A stretch of DNA of 64,000 bases, from positions 83,262,474-83,326,473 of the forward strand of contig CP154956.1 of the NCBI GenBank assembly GCA_039621445.1, given 5' to 3'. Shown piece after piece: positions 31,766 to 41,949 of the stretch (positions are counted from its first letter, which is position 1; every line of letters begins with the position of its first letter). The notes under the pieces were generated by a model, which worked only from the letters and a program-made list of their open reading frames with translations, was not told the origin of the DNA and did not search any database. The position numbers and the translations under genes were made by a program. The stretch is from Euglena gracilis (taxonomy: Eukaryota; Euglenida; Euglenophyceae; Euglenales).

Positions 31766-32012
31766 TTAACGGAGCAGGTGCTTGGGTTGTAGGAGGTGGA
31801 ATACCTCTCGTAGCAGGGCGATGGCCATGTTTTGGTACATTTCCGCCTCCTTGATTTCGCGCTCGGCGCCCTGTTGCCAGGACGAGGCACGTTTGGCCAC
31901 TCTGCTCGGTGTCTTGGCCGTTTCCGGTCCCATGCCGCCCCATGTCCCGAGGGCGAAAGGCGTGAAGCCCCACCCTGCTTGCTGACATGGGATGTTGTAT
32001 TTCTGTGGCGAA
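31766..32012 (-). pseudogene. retrotransposon C-terminal endonuclease-like domain, 5' truncated
   Basis: Minus-strand frame ending at TAA 31768-31766. It contains KYNIPCQQAGWGFTPFALG, then TWGGMGPETAKTPSRVAKR and REIKEAEMYQNMAIALLREV. The pattern K-Y-x-x-x-C ... G-x-x-F-x-P-x-x-L-x-x-W-G matches the C-terminal PD-(D/E)XK-like region found in several protist and animal non-LTR elements (family knowledge; assignment is inference). It aligns with the plus-strand copy at 37683-38225. The reverse transcriptase part is missing. Confidence 0.55.
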
Positions 32013-32015
32013 GCA

Positions 32016-32128
32016 CCCCCTAATTGACGGTACCCCCCAATTGACGCCCCCCCTAATTGACCCCCCCCCTAATTGGCCAAAAGGGGGGTCCCGTGGAGAG
32101 GTCCCACGGTCAATTAGGGGGGGGGGTA
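32016..32128. mobile_element. MITE with CTAATTGACC motif
   Basis: Four ccccctaattgac-type units on the left, complement ggtcaattagGGGGG on the right. 113 bp. A related right end occurs at 44186-44200. It truncates the retrotransposon fragment at 31373-32012. Confidence 0.6.
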
Positions 32129-34830
32129 AGTAATTTTCATGAAATTACAAAAACGGCGTCGCAAATCAGACATAAGGGGGCTGGTCGTCTTGCCGGCTAA
32201 GGGTGGCCATCCCGGCGGTCTCCCTGGGAAGCTTGCGCATTTCTAGAAGTAAGAAAATTTTGCGTTCGCAGTTAGGAAGGGAAAATTGGCGCCGCTAGGA
32301 ATACGGAAAGCCCTGGCGGGGGGGTTGGAACCCCCCAGGTTGAGGGGATTCCATGGTTGACGTTTTTTTGTTTTTTTAAAAAAAACAAAAAAACATGTTT
32401 TTTTTAAAAAAAACGCAAAAAAAACATGTTTTTTTGAAAAAGCAAAAAATGACCTTTTTCCTTGCAAAATGACCATTTTTTTGAAGAAAATTTTTCGCGG
32501 GTGGTTCGGGTCACGAGGGGGGGGGGTCACGGGGGGGGGTCACATTTTCGGTGGCCAGATTAGAAATCACCGAAAACAAATTTTGGGAAAAAATCCTTTT
32601 TAGGCTCCAAAATAGGAATCCCCCAAACGAAAATTAGGAAATCTGCCGGAATATTTTGTCAAATTAGGCATCACCGGCCAAGTTTTTCAGAAAAAATGGC
32701 CGAAAAAAGCCGAAACGGGTCGTAGGGGGAGGGGGGTCATGGGGACGGGGTCCATGGGAAACACCCCCTGTGAAGTTTTTTTTCTTCAAATGTGTGAAAG
32801 TATTTCCAAATCTGTGTTTTTTGGTGCGAAAAATCATGCTTTCAACCCAAAAAAATGCACGCTGTAGAGATAAAAAATGCACTTTTTCTCAAAAAAAACA
32901 TTGCAAAAAATTTTCCCCCAAACCCTCCATGACGTTTTTTTTTTAAAAAAAACATATTTTTTTTAAAAAAAACATGTTTTTTTTGTTTAAAAAAAACAAG
33001 CCGTCAACCTTGGGGGATTCCCGTACAGCCCTGACACTGGGGGGGGGGGGTGCCAGTTTTCAGAACATCCTGCAAGAAAACCTTTTGACCGAGAAAAATT
33101 TCAGGAAGACAAAGGCGGAAACACAAGCAAAGAAGAAAACCAAAAAAGAAAGTGCGCAATTTACAACATCAGAGCCCTGTGTTTTTTCTGCAAAAACCCC
33201 ACAGGACCCTGACAACAGCTGCCAATACCTTCACTTCTTCTTCTTCTTCTTCTTTTGTAACTTCTTTGACTAAAATTCACATTCTACATGCAGAACCTGT
33301 GAGTGGAAGAATCGTACATGAAACACAACATGGATGACGGGCAAATGGGACGGAAAAAAAGAACTGGCAAAATTCCAGAATGAAGCCGCGTGTCCCAGAC
33401 AATGCCAGGTGAAAACACTCCCAAAACACAGGTCAAAGACAGAGCTGCAGCAATTGTTCTCTGTGAAACAGAAGCAAAGTTCCTTCATGTAAAACACCAC
33501 CAGAAAACCATATGGACCGCAGAAAATCAGTGTGGGCCTCGTCTTTTATCACTCGTTTAAAACATCGTTTTAAATCCAGGGTTGGGCGGGAATTTTCCGA
33601 ACGGAAATTTCTCGGACAATTTCTCCTAAAATTTACCTGGGCCTCAGAAAATTTCGAAAAAAATTGTGTCAGACGTAGCGGTAGGTGTGGCACAGCGAAA
33701 GTCAACGTTGGAGCGAGTTGCAAGAGACAAGAATGTTCAGCACCCGGAATGGTTTGCTACCCAAGAAGGACGCCCTTTTGAGGCCTCCAAAAAAGATTGT
33801 CCGGATGGTCCCTTTCCGGAAACCTTTTGCACAAGGAACTGAAAGAAATACAGTGTAATTTTTTCACCCCCCCCCCCAAGAAAAGAAACCCCTGACACCA
33901 AAACTGGTCCCCACTGTGGCACTGAAAGTTCCCCAAACTGCCCAACAAAGCCTTCTGGCAAAAAAAAAAAGTAAAACAACCTTTTTGAACTGAACCAAAG
34001 CAAAGGCGAACGTTGCAACAAAGCGAAGGCGAACGGTGCAATTCACAGCAACAGGGTCCTGTGTTTTTTCGCAAAATACCACAGGACCCTGACACCTTCA
34101 TTTCATTACTCTTCTTCTCTTGGTTTATCTTCTTTTTCTTCACATTTCAACCTGGGAGTGAAAGGATGACAAATGAAAGACAACAGAATGACAGAATTAG
34201 AATTCAATTTACAGAATTAAGTTTTAAGGCGAATTGGAAAGCAAGAAAACACAGAATGCAAGGCCAAAATGTCATCAAAACACCAGGCTAAAGACACAGA
34301 GCTGCAGCCAGTGCTCTGTGAAATGGCAGCAAAAGTTCCAAAACTGTAAAACACAAACAGAAAACCACCAGAACGCTCAGAAAATGATATAAAACCAGAA
34401 CACACAACAGAAGACATGCCACACGAGAGGGTGGGACTCAAAATTGTCACCCAGTGGACCAATTTTTGGAAAAAATGCCACATTTTTGAAAGTGGTCCAG
34501 ATGCACCAGAAAAGACCAGTGGAATCATTCTTCAAAAGACACCTTCAGATGGGCACACCTGCTTCAATCTTCAAAAAATCTTGCATCGATGCATTCATAA
34601 TCCTCCAAATAGCTTGTATCTGAAGTTAGAAGAAAGATAAAACCAAATTCCAAAAGGGAGAAACACCCGAAGGTAAGAAGATTACAAGCGCGAGAGTCAA
34701 GGCGCTTTGCGTGAATCCTAAGTAGTCTGTTCGTTATACAGCTTTACCGCTTGTCAGCCCTTTTTTCAAAATGTCAAGTAATTTGTCAGACGAAGGCGTT
34801 TGACAGGTGAAATTTACATTCCTGGTGCTA
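32129..34830. other. no gene recognised
   Basis: Holds A/T homopolymer stretches with alternating ttttttaaaaaaaac units (32370-32420, 32930-33000), G tracts with gtcac motifs (32510-32550), a (CTT)n microsatellite at 33231-33256, and a duplicated caggaccctgac block (33202, 34081) next to the text agagccctgtgttttttc / gggtcctgtgttttttcgc. The latter suggests a duplicated 600-900-bp unit, 33170-34130. No convincing exon. Confidence 0.4.
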
Positions 34831-34835
34831 CCCCG

Positions 34836-35250
34836 TGACCCCCCCCCCGTTACATCCCCGTGACCCCCCCCCCGTGACCCGAGAATCGATCCTTCGCCAT
34901 TCTTTTTTTCAAAAGCATTTTTTTGAAAACAATGAACTTTCATGTATCCTTGTCTGCCCAATGCACCTTCACACCCAAAAATGGCCAAAAATCTTTTCCC
35001 CTGAAAGAAGTGCCAAAAACTGGTGCATTTCCCCACCCAAAACGGAATTTTGTCAAAAATGGCCCAAACTTCATCCCAAAAACGTGTTGGTCAAGAAAAT
35101 CCTAACAAAAATCCCTTTCAAAAAATGACCAATTTTATCACGATGCAACGTCATGGATGTTGCCTCCCGGCTACCTGCAAAGTGGCATACTTCCCCCGTG
35201 ACCCCCCCCCCCCCCCCGCCCCGTGACCCCCCCATGACCCCCCCAACCCG
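34836..35250. repeat. CGTGACCC + C-tract element
   Basis: Repeated ccccgtgaccCCCCC units at both ends (34836-34880 and 35194-35240) in the same orientation. Interior A-rich with no ORF of note. Confidence 0.5.
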
Positions 35251-35370
35251 CACCACCCCCATAAAAAAGCATGTTTTTTTGTTTCAAAAAGAACAAGCCG
35301 TATCTGTCTCGGGCAGGGTTGGTTGTTTTAAAACGGGTCGTTTTAAACAGGTCGTTTAATTCAGTAAAAA

Positions 35371-35635
35371 ACAGTCGAGCCCCTGCGCCGTATAAAACCG
35401 CCGGCATTCGTCTTGAATGACACGCATTCAAATTGCAGAATGTTAGTCTTTGATACACGAGAAGGAACGTGTCTTTGGCCCTTGCGACGTCCACGCAGCA
35501 CAGCCAACCGTCAAAAATTATCATGAAGTGCATGGGACCAAAAACAAAATTCCCGGTTCCAGTCGAAGGGAAGGGGGAGGCTAAAAGGACAAAAAGCGGG
35601 AATTCTACTTTGGAAAACGGGTCTGCATAGCACAT
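35371..35635 (-). CDS. second ORF inside the hAT element
   Basis: Minus-strand frame with ATG at 35635, about 88 codons before it enters the TIR. Contains FGPMHFMIIFDGWLCCVDVA and KDTFLLVYQRLTFC. Codon use looks coding. It does not match the conserved hAT C-terminal dimerisation region; it could be a diverged 3' exon of the element protein or captured host sequence. Not recognised. Confidence 0.3.
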
Positions 35636-36256
35636 TTTTTTCTTTTCACGCTTTCATTTGCCTGGGCCACCACAAAAAGCCAAACTGGCCACGACCTGAC
35701 CCAAAGCCACGACCCATGGCCCAAAACTGGCCACGACTTGTAGCCCAAAACTGCCAGTATAACTGGCCACCGCGTCTGGCCCAAAACTGGCCAGCACATC
35801 TATCTGGCCCAAACCCGGCCAGATGTGCTGCCCAGTTTTGGGCCAGACGCGGTGGCCAGTTTGGGCCCAACGTGAGGCATTTCATTGCAAACAAGACAAA
35901 CAAAAACCTTCAAGCAACAAGAAGCAAAGAATACACAAGTTGTCTCCGCAACGATAACCAATTGGAGCAGTTTAGCAGGGACATGCTCAGGTCCAGATTA
36001 TCAATCCTTCCATCTCATCTTGATTCTCTTGTCATCGCATCAATCCATGACTCATCTTGTCCTTCAGACAACTGTAGAAAAGAAAAATGAACATTCACTG
36101 GCAGAATTGTTTGGCAAACCTTTGTCATGGGGAGCTTGACAATACAAATCCAACACATAGTTTTCACCAATTTCTCTTGAACTTTCTTTAACGCCATCTG
36201 CATCTGGCTGAACATTGATGCAGTCAATGTCTTTCCCATAATGTCAGATGACACAA

Positions 36257-36433
36257 TCAGGTGATACTTCTTCTGTAAACCCAGCACGTAGCAATCCCCT
36301 GCACTGTTGTGCTTGGCTCCACATCCGCTGGACGAGGGGGACCATATCTAAAAGTAGCACGAGTGCGCCCATCGCACAATTGATGGTTCACGAAGTAATG
36401 CCAAACACCATCTGTCGGTCTTCCACCAGGCAT
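36257..36433 (-). pseudogene. BED-zinc-finger-like N terminus of a hAT protein
   Basis: ATG at 36433. MPGGRPTDGVWHYFVNHQLC then DGRTRATFRYGPPRPADVE. The VW-x-YF and GRTRAT landmarks and their spacing match hAT BED fingers, but the CxxC expected after TRA reads F-x-x-G, so the zinc-binding pair is lost or the domain has diverged. The frame closes at 36257; a second minus-strand frame (36015-36287) continues with QMALKKVQEKLVKTMCWICI and LPMTKVCQTILPVN, either after an intron with donor ACAACA|gtgcag or a frameshift. A third piece, ELSEGQDESW-like, follows a ttctacag acceptor near 36075. Confidence 0.45.
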
Positions 36434-36589
36434 TGTGCTGAAAAGGATGAACATAAAGCGCCAGGACACAGGAGTTAGGAATCAGGCTGTCTTTCGCGAT
36501 CTGAATGGTTGGAAACTGTTTGAAACAGGTTTAAAACAGTTTTTTTGTATTTAACTCCTCCAAGGTGTTTTAATTCCAACCCTGGTCTC

Positions 36590-36715
36590 GGGGGGGGTTG
36601 GAAGTGGGGGGGGGGAGGGGGGGGTCCCGGGAGGTCGGGGGGTGGAACTGTACAGGGGGGGGGGAGGGGGGGGTCCCAAGGTTTGACCAACTGTACTGCC
36701 TTGTCCCCAGCGAAC
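36590..36715. repeat. G-tract GTACAGTT element end
   Basis: G8-G10 tracts, ggaactgtacagGGGG and ggtttgaccaactgtactgc; inverse of the arrangement at 27349-27440. Abuts the right target duplication of the hAT element. Confidence 0.5.
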
Positions 36716-37055
36716 AAGTACCCCCCCAAAAAAACTACAAATAGAAGAAATAGAATGGGTGTGAAGGTGCGTTGGGCAGAACAAGGAGATGGTAATGCCT
36801 TGTAGAGTTGCATTTAAAAACAACCCGTTTTTTCGGCATTTTGAAAAACATTCTTTGTTGCTTTTATAAAAAAACAAAAAACTTTTTTTTAAAAAAACGC
36901 CAGCATGGTACCCAGAATGGTGGTGCCCCCGCGTCCCCCCCCGCGTCCCCCCCGCGTCCCCAACACCCCAAAACACATGGATTTACAACTTGTGGTATCC
37001 TTGGTGAGATGTCAAAAACACCTATGGAGATCAGGCAGTAGACTTTGGTCATTTT

Positions 37056-37442
37056 GACCCCCCCCCCTATGGTGAAGTTCACCGTTTGAAAGTTCACCGG
37101 GGAGTCCCGGACCGCCTCCCCCCCCCCCCTCTGCCTAACCCATCGGTGAACTTCACCGGTGAAGTTCACCAAGAGAGCACTTTTTGGCCAAAAATGGCCA
37201 AAAATGACATTTTGGGCAAGTTTTCGGAAAATTTCAATTAAATTCCATGAAGCATCAACCTCAAAATGACCATTTTGAGAGGAAAGGAGCAAAATTTCAT
37301 CCATGAAAATTTCACCCACAACCATCAAAAAGTGAAGTTCTCACCGGTGAACTTCACCACCGAAAGTACCCCCCCCTCCCCCACGGTGAACGTTCACCGG
37401 TGAAGTTCATCGGGGGGTCCACATCCCCCCCCCCCGTACTGC
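37056..37442. repeat. inverted-repeat element with GTTCACCGGTGAA motif
   Basis: Multiple copies of gaagttcaccggtgaac in both orientations at 37065-37165 and 37330-37412, separated by C tracts; interior 37170-37320 is ordinary AT-rich. Same subterminal-motif architecture as the TA-type elements. Ends read gcctaacc at both 37134 and 37441. Confidence 0.6.
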
Positions 37443-37682
37443 CTAACCTCCTATGTTTTGAAAATGGGCAAAACCCACTTTCGTGTCTTCAACCTGGCCC
37501 ACGCGGGCCTGGTTGTATGCAGAGTATCGTCTTCTTTGACATGGTCCACCCGCTATGTCTCTGCCTCCGCTCCAATGCACGTTGTCGCCTCCACCGTTCT
37601 GCACCACTCTCCTGGTGCAGTGTAGTGGCTTTGAGTAAATTTTGTTCTTGACAGAGTTGAAGGGCGGATACCGACAACATGT

Positions 37683-38225
37683 TTGGGCCCAGGCTCCAGT
37701 TTTATTTGCGGGGAGAGCCACCATCGCATACAGCACTTCCTTGGGGCCCATCTGCAAGCCCGGGGAATCCCCCATGCCCTAGAGATATCTGTCGCCGCCG
37801 ATCAGAAGCGAGATGCTGATATCTTCTTGCCCCATTGGTCGGGCGTGGCATCCTGGGCCATTGACATGGCCGTCAATAACCCCTCCCCGCCAAGCGCGGC
37901 CTGGAGCCTGCCCGCCTCATGGGACCTCCTCCGCAACTGCGCAAACCGGAAAACTACAAAGTACGAAGTGCGGTGTTCGGCACATGGAGCCCGGTTCTCT
38001 CCGCTGATCCTCGGTGTCTGGGGTTCCTTCAGTGGGGATAGCCGCAAGGAGTGGGATGAGCTTCGCCGCCGCCTCGGGGCCACGGCCTCGGGGGGGGGGG
38101 CTCGGAGTGTTTTACTCGATGAGTTACTGCAGGGCCTCTCTTTGGCTTTGTTCTCTGGGACCACAGCACAACTTGGCTCCCTGCTCATTACCAAGGAACT
38201 CGGTCATACGACAGCCGCCTTCTAA
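37683..38225 (+). pseudogene. non-LTR retrotransposon C-terminal coding region
   Basis: Plus-strand frame of 180 codons ending at TAA 38223-38225. Contains KRDADIFLPHWSG, ASWAIDMAV, KYEVRCSAHGARFSPLILG and WGSFSGDSRKEWDELRRRLG. The order D-I-F-x-P-x-W, A-x-D, K-Y-x-x-x-C and F-x-P-x-x-L-G-x-W-G is that of the PD-(D/E)XK-like C-terminal region of certain non-LTR retroelements. Upstream RT sequence is not seen; the 5' side is a C-tract-rich element. Paralogous to the minus-strand fragment at 31766-32012 but clearly a different family. Confidence 0.55.
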
Positions 38226-38440
38226 GCGGGCCGTTAGACCTTTCCTCCTGGCTTGCCATCCTCACCCCGAATCCTTCCTCTCCGCCCTTCCCTGTTGCAC
38301 CTTTCCCTTCCCCCTTCCCGACTCTTGACCTCGCACATACAGCTGTTTGTATATAGCCTTGTCCTCCGAACACATCAAATCTAGTAGGATGTGCCACCGG
38401 TCGGTGGATTCGGTTCGCCCCACCACCGTATTTTACCAAC
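38226..38440 (+). mobile_element. retrotransposon 3' UTR and conserved 3' tail, plus orientation
   Basis: Pyrimidine-rich 3' UTR, tgtatatagcct, then gatgtgccac and GGTCGGTGGATTCGGTTCGC + cccaccaccg. The tail can form a short cggtgg/ccaccg stem. Confidence 0.55.
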
Positions 38441-38529
38441 TGGATAGGAATCAAAGTGATCACGAACAAACCATGATCCTAATTTACCAGTTCATCATCA
38501 TTTTTTTTGAACAAGTTCCGATCCATTCC

Positions 38530-38830
38530 CGAGCGGTGGTGAGGAAAAACGAATACACCGACCATTGACACAGCCTACTGGATTTTATTGTGTTCGGGGA
38601 AGTGAGGCAAGATACAGAGCGGTCATTTTTGCGGGGTACAAGGGGTCAGGGGAATGGGAGAGTAGGGATGCCAGTGCGGCTTCACTTACTTCTACTTCTT
38701 TCTTTTTTTGGGGGGGGAGCGCCTCCCGTTCGGCGGGCACGTTCGTTGTACGTGGCTCTTCGGGGAGGGAGAGGAGGAGGGGAAGGGGGTGAGAGGGTTG
38801 TGCGATACAACCCTCTCACTGGGATGAGGT
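38530..38830 (-). mobile_element. retrotransposon 3' tail, minus orientation
   Basis: Complement of the shared tail with substitutions (38533-38590: acgaatacaccgaccattgacacagcctactgg), continuing rightward into a purine/pyrimidine-rich 3' UTR with ccccttcccctcctctccct on the minus strand. No coding part is recognisable. Confidence 0.45.
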
Positions 38831-38839
38831 AGGGGTAAT

Positions 38840-40180
38840 TGGTGGCGGTCATGAGTGCTTAAAAGGCAGGCGTGGGGTGTCCAGGTTCTTTGCTAATTAG
38901 CAGCGCTCCGAGTTGTGCTGCAACACTGGAGAAGAGGGCTAAGGACAGGCACAATGGAGAGGGGAGAGACACCCAGACATCCGAGATGGAACCGGATTGC
39001 ACAATTTTGGCACTGAGCACGACAACTTTCTCTCATGGGGTCATTCTCAGGTCCCCCCCATAATGTCCTTCCCCCCTAGGAGGTGCATAATGGGGGGTAC
39101 ATGTCCCCCCCTCAAAGTGGCCATTTCCTTTGGCGCCAATGGCGCCGAAGGCCAAAATTTGACCCCCCCCCAAAGTGTCCCCCCTCCCAGAGTGACCTCC
39201 CACAGAGCCTAGAGGGTGGCCACTTTGAGGGGGGGGGGGTAATGGTGGGGGTGATGGCATTTGAATTGCTGTTTAAAACAGTGCCCTTCTGAGGCCCGAG
39301 GCTTTCTGGGGTGCATCTACACCGAGCAAACGGCAACACCTCCTCAACAGGCTCGCACTCTTCCTATTCTCTTCCTATTCAAATTGAATCAACGCACCTA
39401 GGGTGGTGACTGAAATTTCCAGCCCCTGAAATTTTACAAATTTCAAAAAAAATTAAATTCACCGAATGCGAACCACGCGAGCTATTCTGAGAAATGGTCT
39501 TTCAAAAAAAAAAGAAGCTCCCAAAATTTTTTCGAAATCGACACTGCCACTTCTCATGTGTTCACTGAACGTTCAGGGTTGCAAGAAGAAGTCCAACTGA
39601 CCGAGCCAAACAAACACAGTCGTGCGGCGGGCGAGCAGGTGCTGAACCGTCTCTCACACAGGGAAGCCTGGGGGGGGGGGTCGGTGAAAAAAAAACTGTC
39701 AGAAAATTGACACCCCACTTTCAAAAATTTTCGGCGCCAAAGTATCCAAGGGGGACCCCCCCCCCCCGGGGTCCAGGAGGAAAAGAAAACCAACCATGCC
39801 CAACAACCAACGCGTTCAATTGCGGGGAATCCAGCTGTGAGACACAACAAGAACCGGAAAACCCCCAAAAATTAAAAAACACCCATTGTGAGCCAAAAAC
39901 GGTCCAGGGCGTGTTGATGACACGCGGCCAAATAGGTGGTGCTGATCTTCAGCAACAGGGCAGAACGGGGGGGGGGGGCTTGGGTGGAGGGCTGAACGGG
40001 GGACAAGAATGATCCTTCTTTTGACTGGGGACCTTGTGTTTGACACTCACAAGGAAGAAAAATATATGCAAGCCACTTTCTGCGGGAGCGACGCGGGGGG
40101 GTGCGCGGGGGGGGGGGGACGGGGGGAAAACCCCCCCAGACTGCTTCTGCTATTCCATCTTGTGGAAAAAATCCAAAGCA
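38840..40180. other. no gene recognised, contains a MITE
   Basis: 38840-39040 is ordinary sequence with no clear exon. 39050-39240 is a C/G-tract inverted-repeat element (see next). 39250-40180 contains A-rich sequence and G tracts at 39667-39680 and 39965-39980 with the agcctggGGG tip motif. No supported exon. Confidence 0.4.
39060..39241. mobile_element. MITE with CTCAAAGTGGCCA motif
   Basis: cctcaaagtggccatt near the left, gtggccactttgagGGGGGG at the right, with ccaaagtgtcc and aatgtcc variants between. Flanked by TA at 39060-61 and 39240-41. Centre ggcgccaatggcgcc. About 180 bp. Confidence 0.5.
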
Positions 40181-40224
40181 TTCGACAGGCCGAAAACCGC
40201 AAAAGCCACTTTGCAACTCCTTGA

Positions 40225-40440
40225 TGCGGAATATACGTCTATCATACACGTCTCGAGCGGGATGAGGATATCTTGTCGTGCGGCGATGTGGAGTCAAACC
40301 CCGGCCTGTCCCCGCAACCCCATAGTGATTTTTGTTTGGACAAGGACCCGGAGAGGGCCATTGGCTTCTTGATGGCCACCATACCAGTCCAACCGACCTT
40401 TGCGCCTCTCTTGTTGATCATGTTATGTGCGCTATCATGA
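40225..40440 (+). pseudogene. retrotransposon fragment with a 2A-like motif
   Basis: Plus frame around 40245-40320 reads HTRLERDEDILSCGDVESNP then GLSPQPHSDF. The CGDVESNPG core is that of 2A-like sequences, which occur near the N terminus of some non-LTR retrotransposon ORFs (established). The final residue is L instead of the invariant P, so the motif is probably inactive. The frame closes near 40440. No further domain is visible. Confidence 0.45.
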
Positions 40441-41216
40441 CTCATTCCATGCCTCATTCCGTACTTCCCACTTTGAACTCAACCGGACTGGTCATGTGCA
40501 AAGGGGGGGGTCGAATTCCGAACTCAAACAGACAACGAGCCCCCCAAAGGCAACTGATGCCCACTTTCCCAAGGCAGCAAGTGCAGCTCAAAAGGTGGCG
40601 TTGGTGTTCTACATGAACCCAAGTGTTCATTTGTGCTTGGTGGAAGACTCATTTTTGCGGCAAGCCTTTAATCATCCACTTGGAAGGAAGGGCTTTCCCG
40701 CAGCAATTAGCATGGAGGTTCGGCAGCCCCCCCCCCTGGTGGTCGGACCCCCTCGGCACGTCAAAATGGGGACCTCCCCATGGTCAGCCAACCCCCTCGG
40801 CACGATATGCCGAACCATACAAATGAATTTTACTTTGGGAAATTCCGCCTGTCCGCCACGGTGGACCGCCCCCCTGGGGGACTGACCCCCTCGGCGCGGC
40901 AAAATGGGAAATGGGGACCCCCCTGGTTGCTGAGGGTCCTCGTCAGACATGCCGAACCTCCGATTGCAAACTTCTTCTTTACAAAAATAAAGCCTGCTTT
41001 TGATTCGCTCTACGGCCATTTTGACAAGTGGGAACATACTGCTTGCCAATTTCCCAAATTTCGGTGGCAATGTGTTCGATACTACCATGCCCCCCCCCCT
41101 TACTGTTCCCCCTCCATGGGAACAGTAAGGGGGGACTGCCTTGCACTCACTGCACTCACTGCATGTGCAAGTGGGGTTTTTTGGGATGGGGCTCCACAGC
41201 CTACCGGCCCGAAACC
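40441..41216. other. no gene recognised
   Basis: Contains cctcggcacg / cgaaccatacaaat and ctcggcgcgg repeats within G/C-rich inverted segments (40720-40960), and the palindrome ccttactgttccccctccat / ggaacagtaagg at 41098-41131. Confidence 0.4.
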
Positions 41217-41898
41217 GTAATTTGCCCATATCTCGGGCTAGACGGGGAGTTGGAGCCCAAACCAGGGGGTCAATCATTAGGTTTAGGGGGGGGGGGGTTT
41301 GACCGTTTTTTGGGGTTCCCGGGGTCTGGTTGTGCCATTTTGGGCCATTTTTGGGTGTTCGGGGACCCCTGCGGGGGTTTGAGGGTGGCCGGGCTGGGGT
41401 CCAAAAATCGAAAAATTTCAAAATATCTCGAAAACGCTGCGGAGTTGAGGAAAAGTGATGGCGACCTTATTTGACGACCTTGGAACGCCCTATCGATTGG
41501 TATGCGCGGTTTAGGACAACTCCTTGCCTAGCCCGAGATACGACCGTTTTGGGGGTTTTGGGCCCGTTTTGCCAGTTCTGGCCCGTTCAGGGCCCGAAAC
41601 CGTAAATTGGCCTTATCTCGGGCTAGACGGGGAGTTGGGACCCAAACTGGGGGTCAAACATTACGTTTAGGGGGGGGTTTTGACCGTTTTTTGGGGTTCC
41701 CGGGGTCTGGTTGTGCGATTTTGGCCAGTTTTGGGTGTTCAGGGACCCCATCGCGCGCCGTCAGGGCGGCTGGGTGATGGGGGGGTGGCAGGTCGGGACC
41801 CAAAATTTTGAAAAAATTTTTTTCGCTCAAAAACACTTTTTTTCACTTCAGAACATCAAAAAAAGTGTTTTTGAGCGAAAAAAATTTTTCCGACCCGG

Positions 41899-41949
<51 letters not shown>

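Larger units (their letters stand above)
31373..32012 (-). mobile_element. non-LTR retrotransposon 3' fragment, minus orientation
   Basis: From left to right: complement of the shared 3' tail (31373-31430), a 3' UTR with a GT repeat and a CTTTT tract, and the C-terminal coding part (31766-32012). Cut at the 5' side by the TAATTGACC element at about 32016. Confidence 0.6.
35314..36584. mobile_element. hAT element with BED-like ORF and perfect 8-bp target duplication
   Basis: TIRs CAGGGTTGGTTGTTTTAAAA and (right) tgttttaattccaaccctg. Direct repeat gtctcggg at 35306-35313 and 36585-36592. 1271 bp, carries minus-strand coding pieces including a BED-finger-like N terminus at its 3' side. Too short for a full hAT transposase, so non-autonomous or internally deleted. 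A palindromic insertion with tggccagttttgggcc arms occupies about 35685-35875. Confidence 0.8.
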
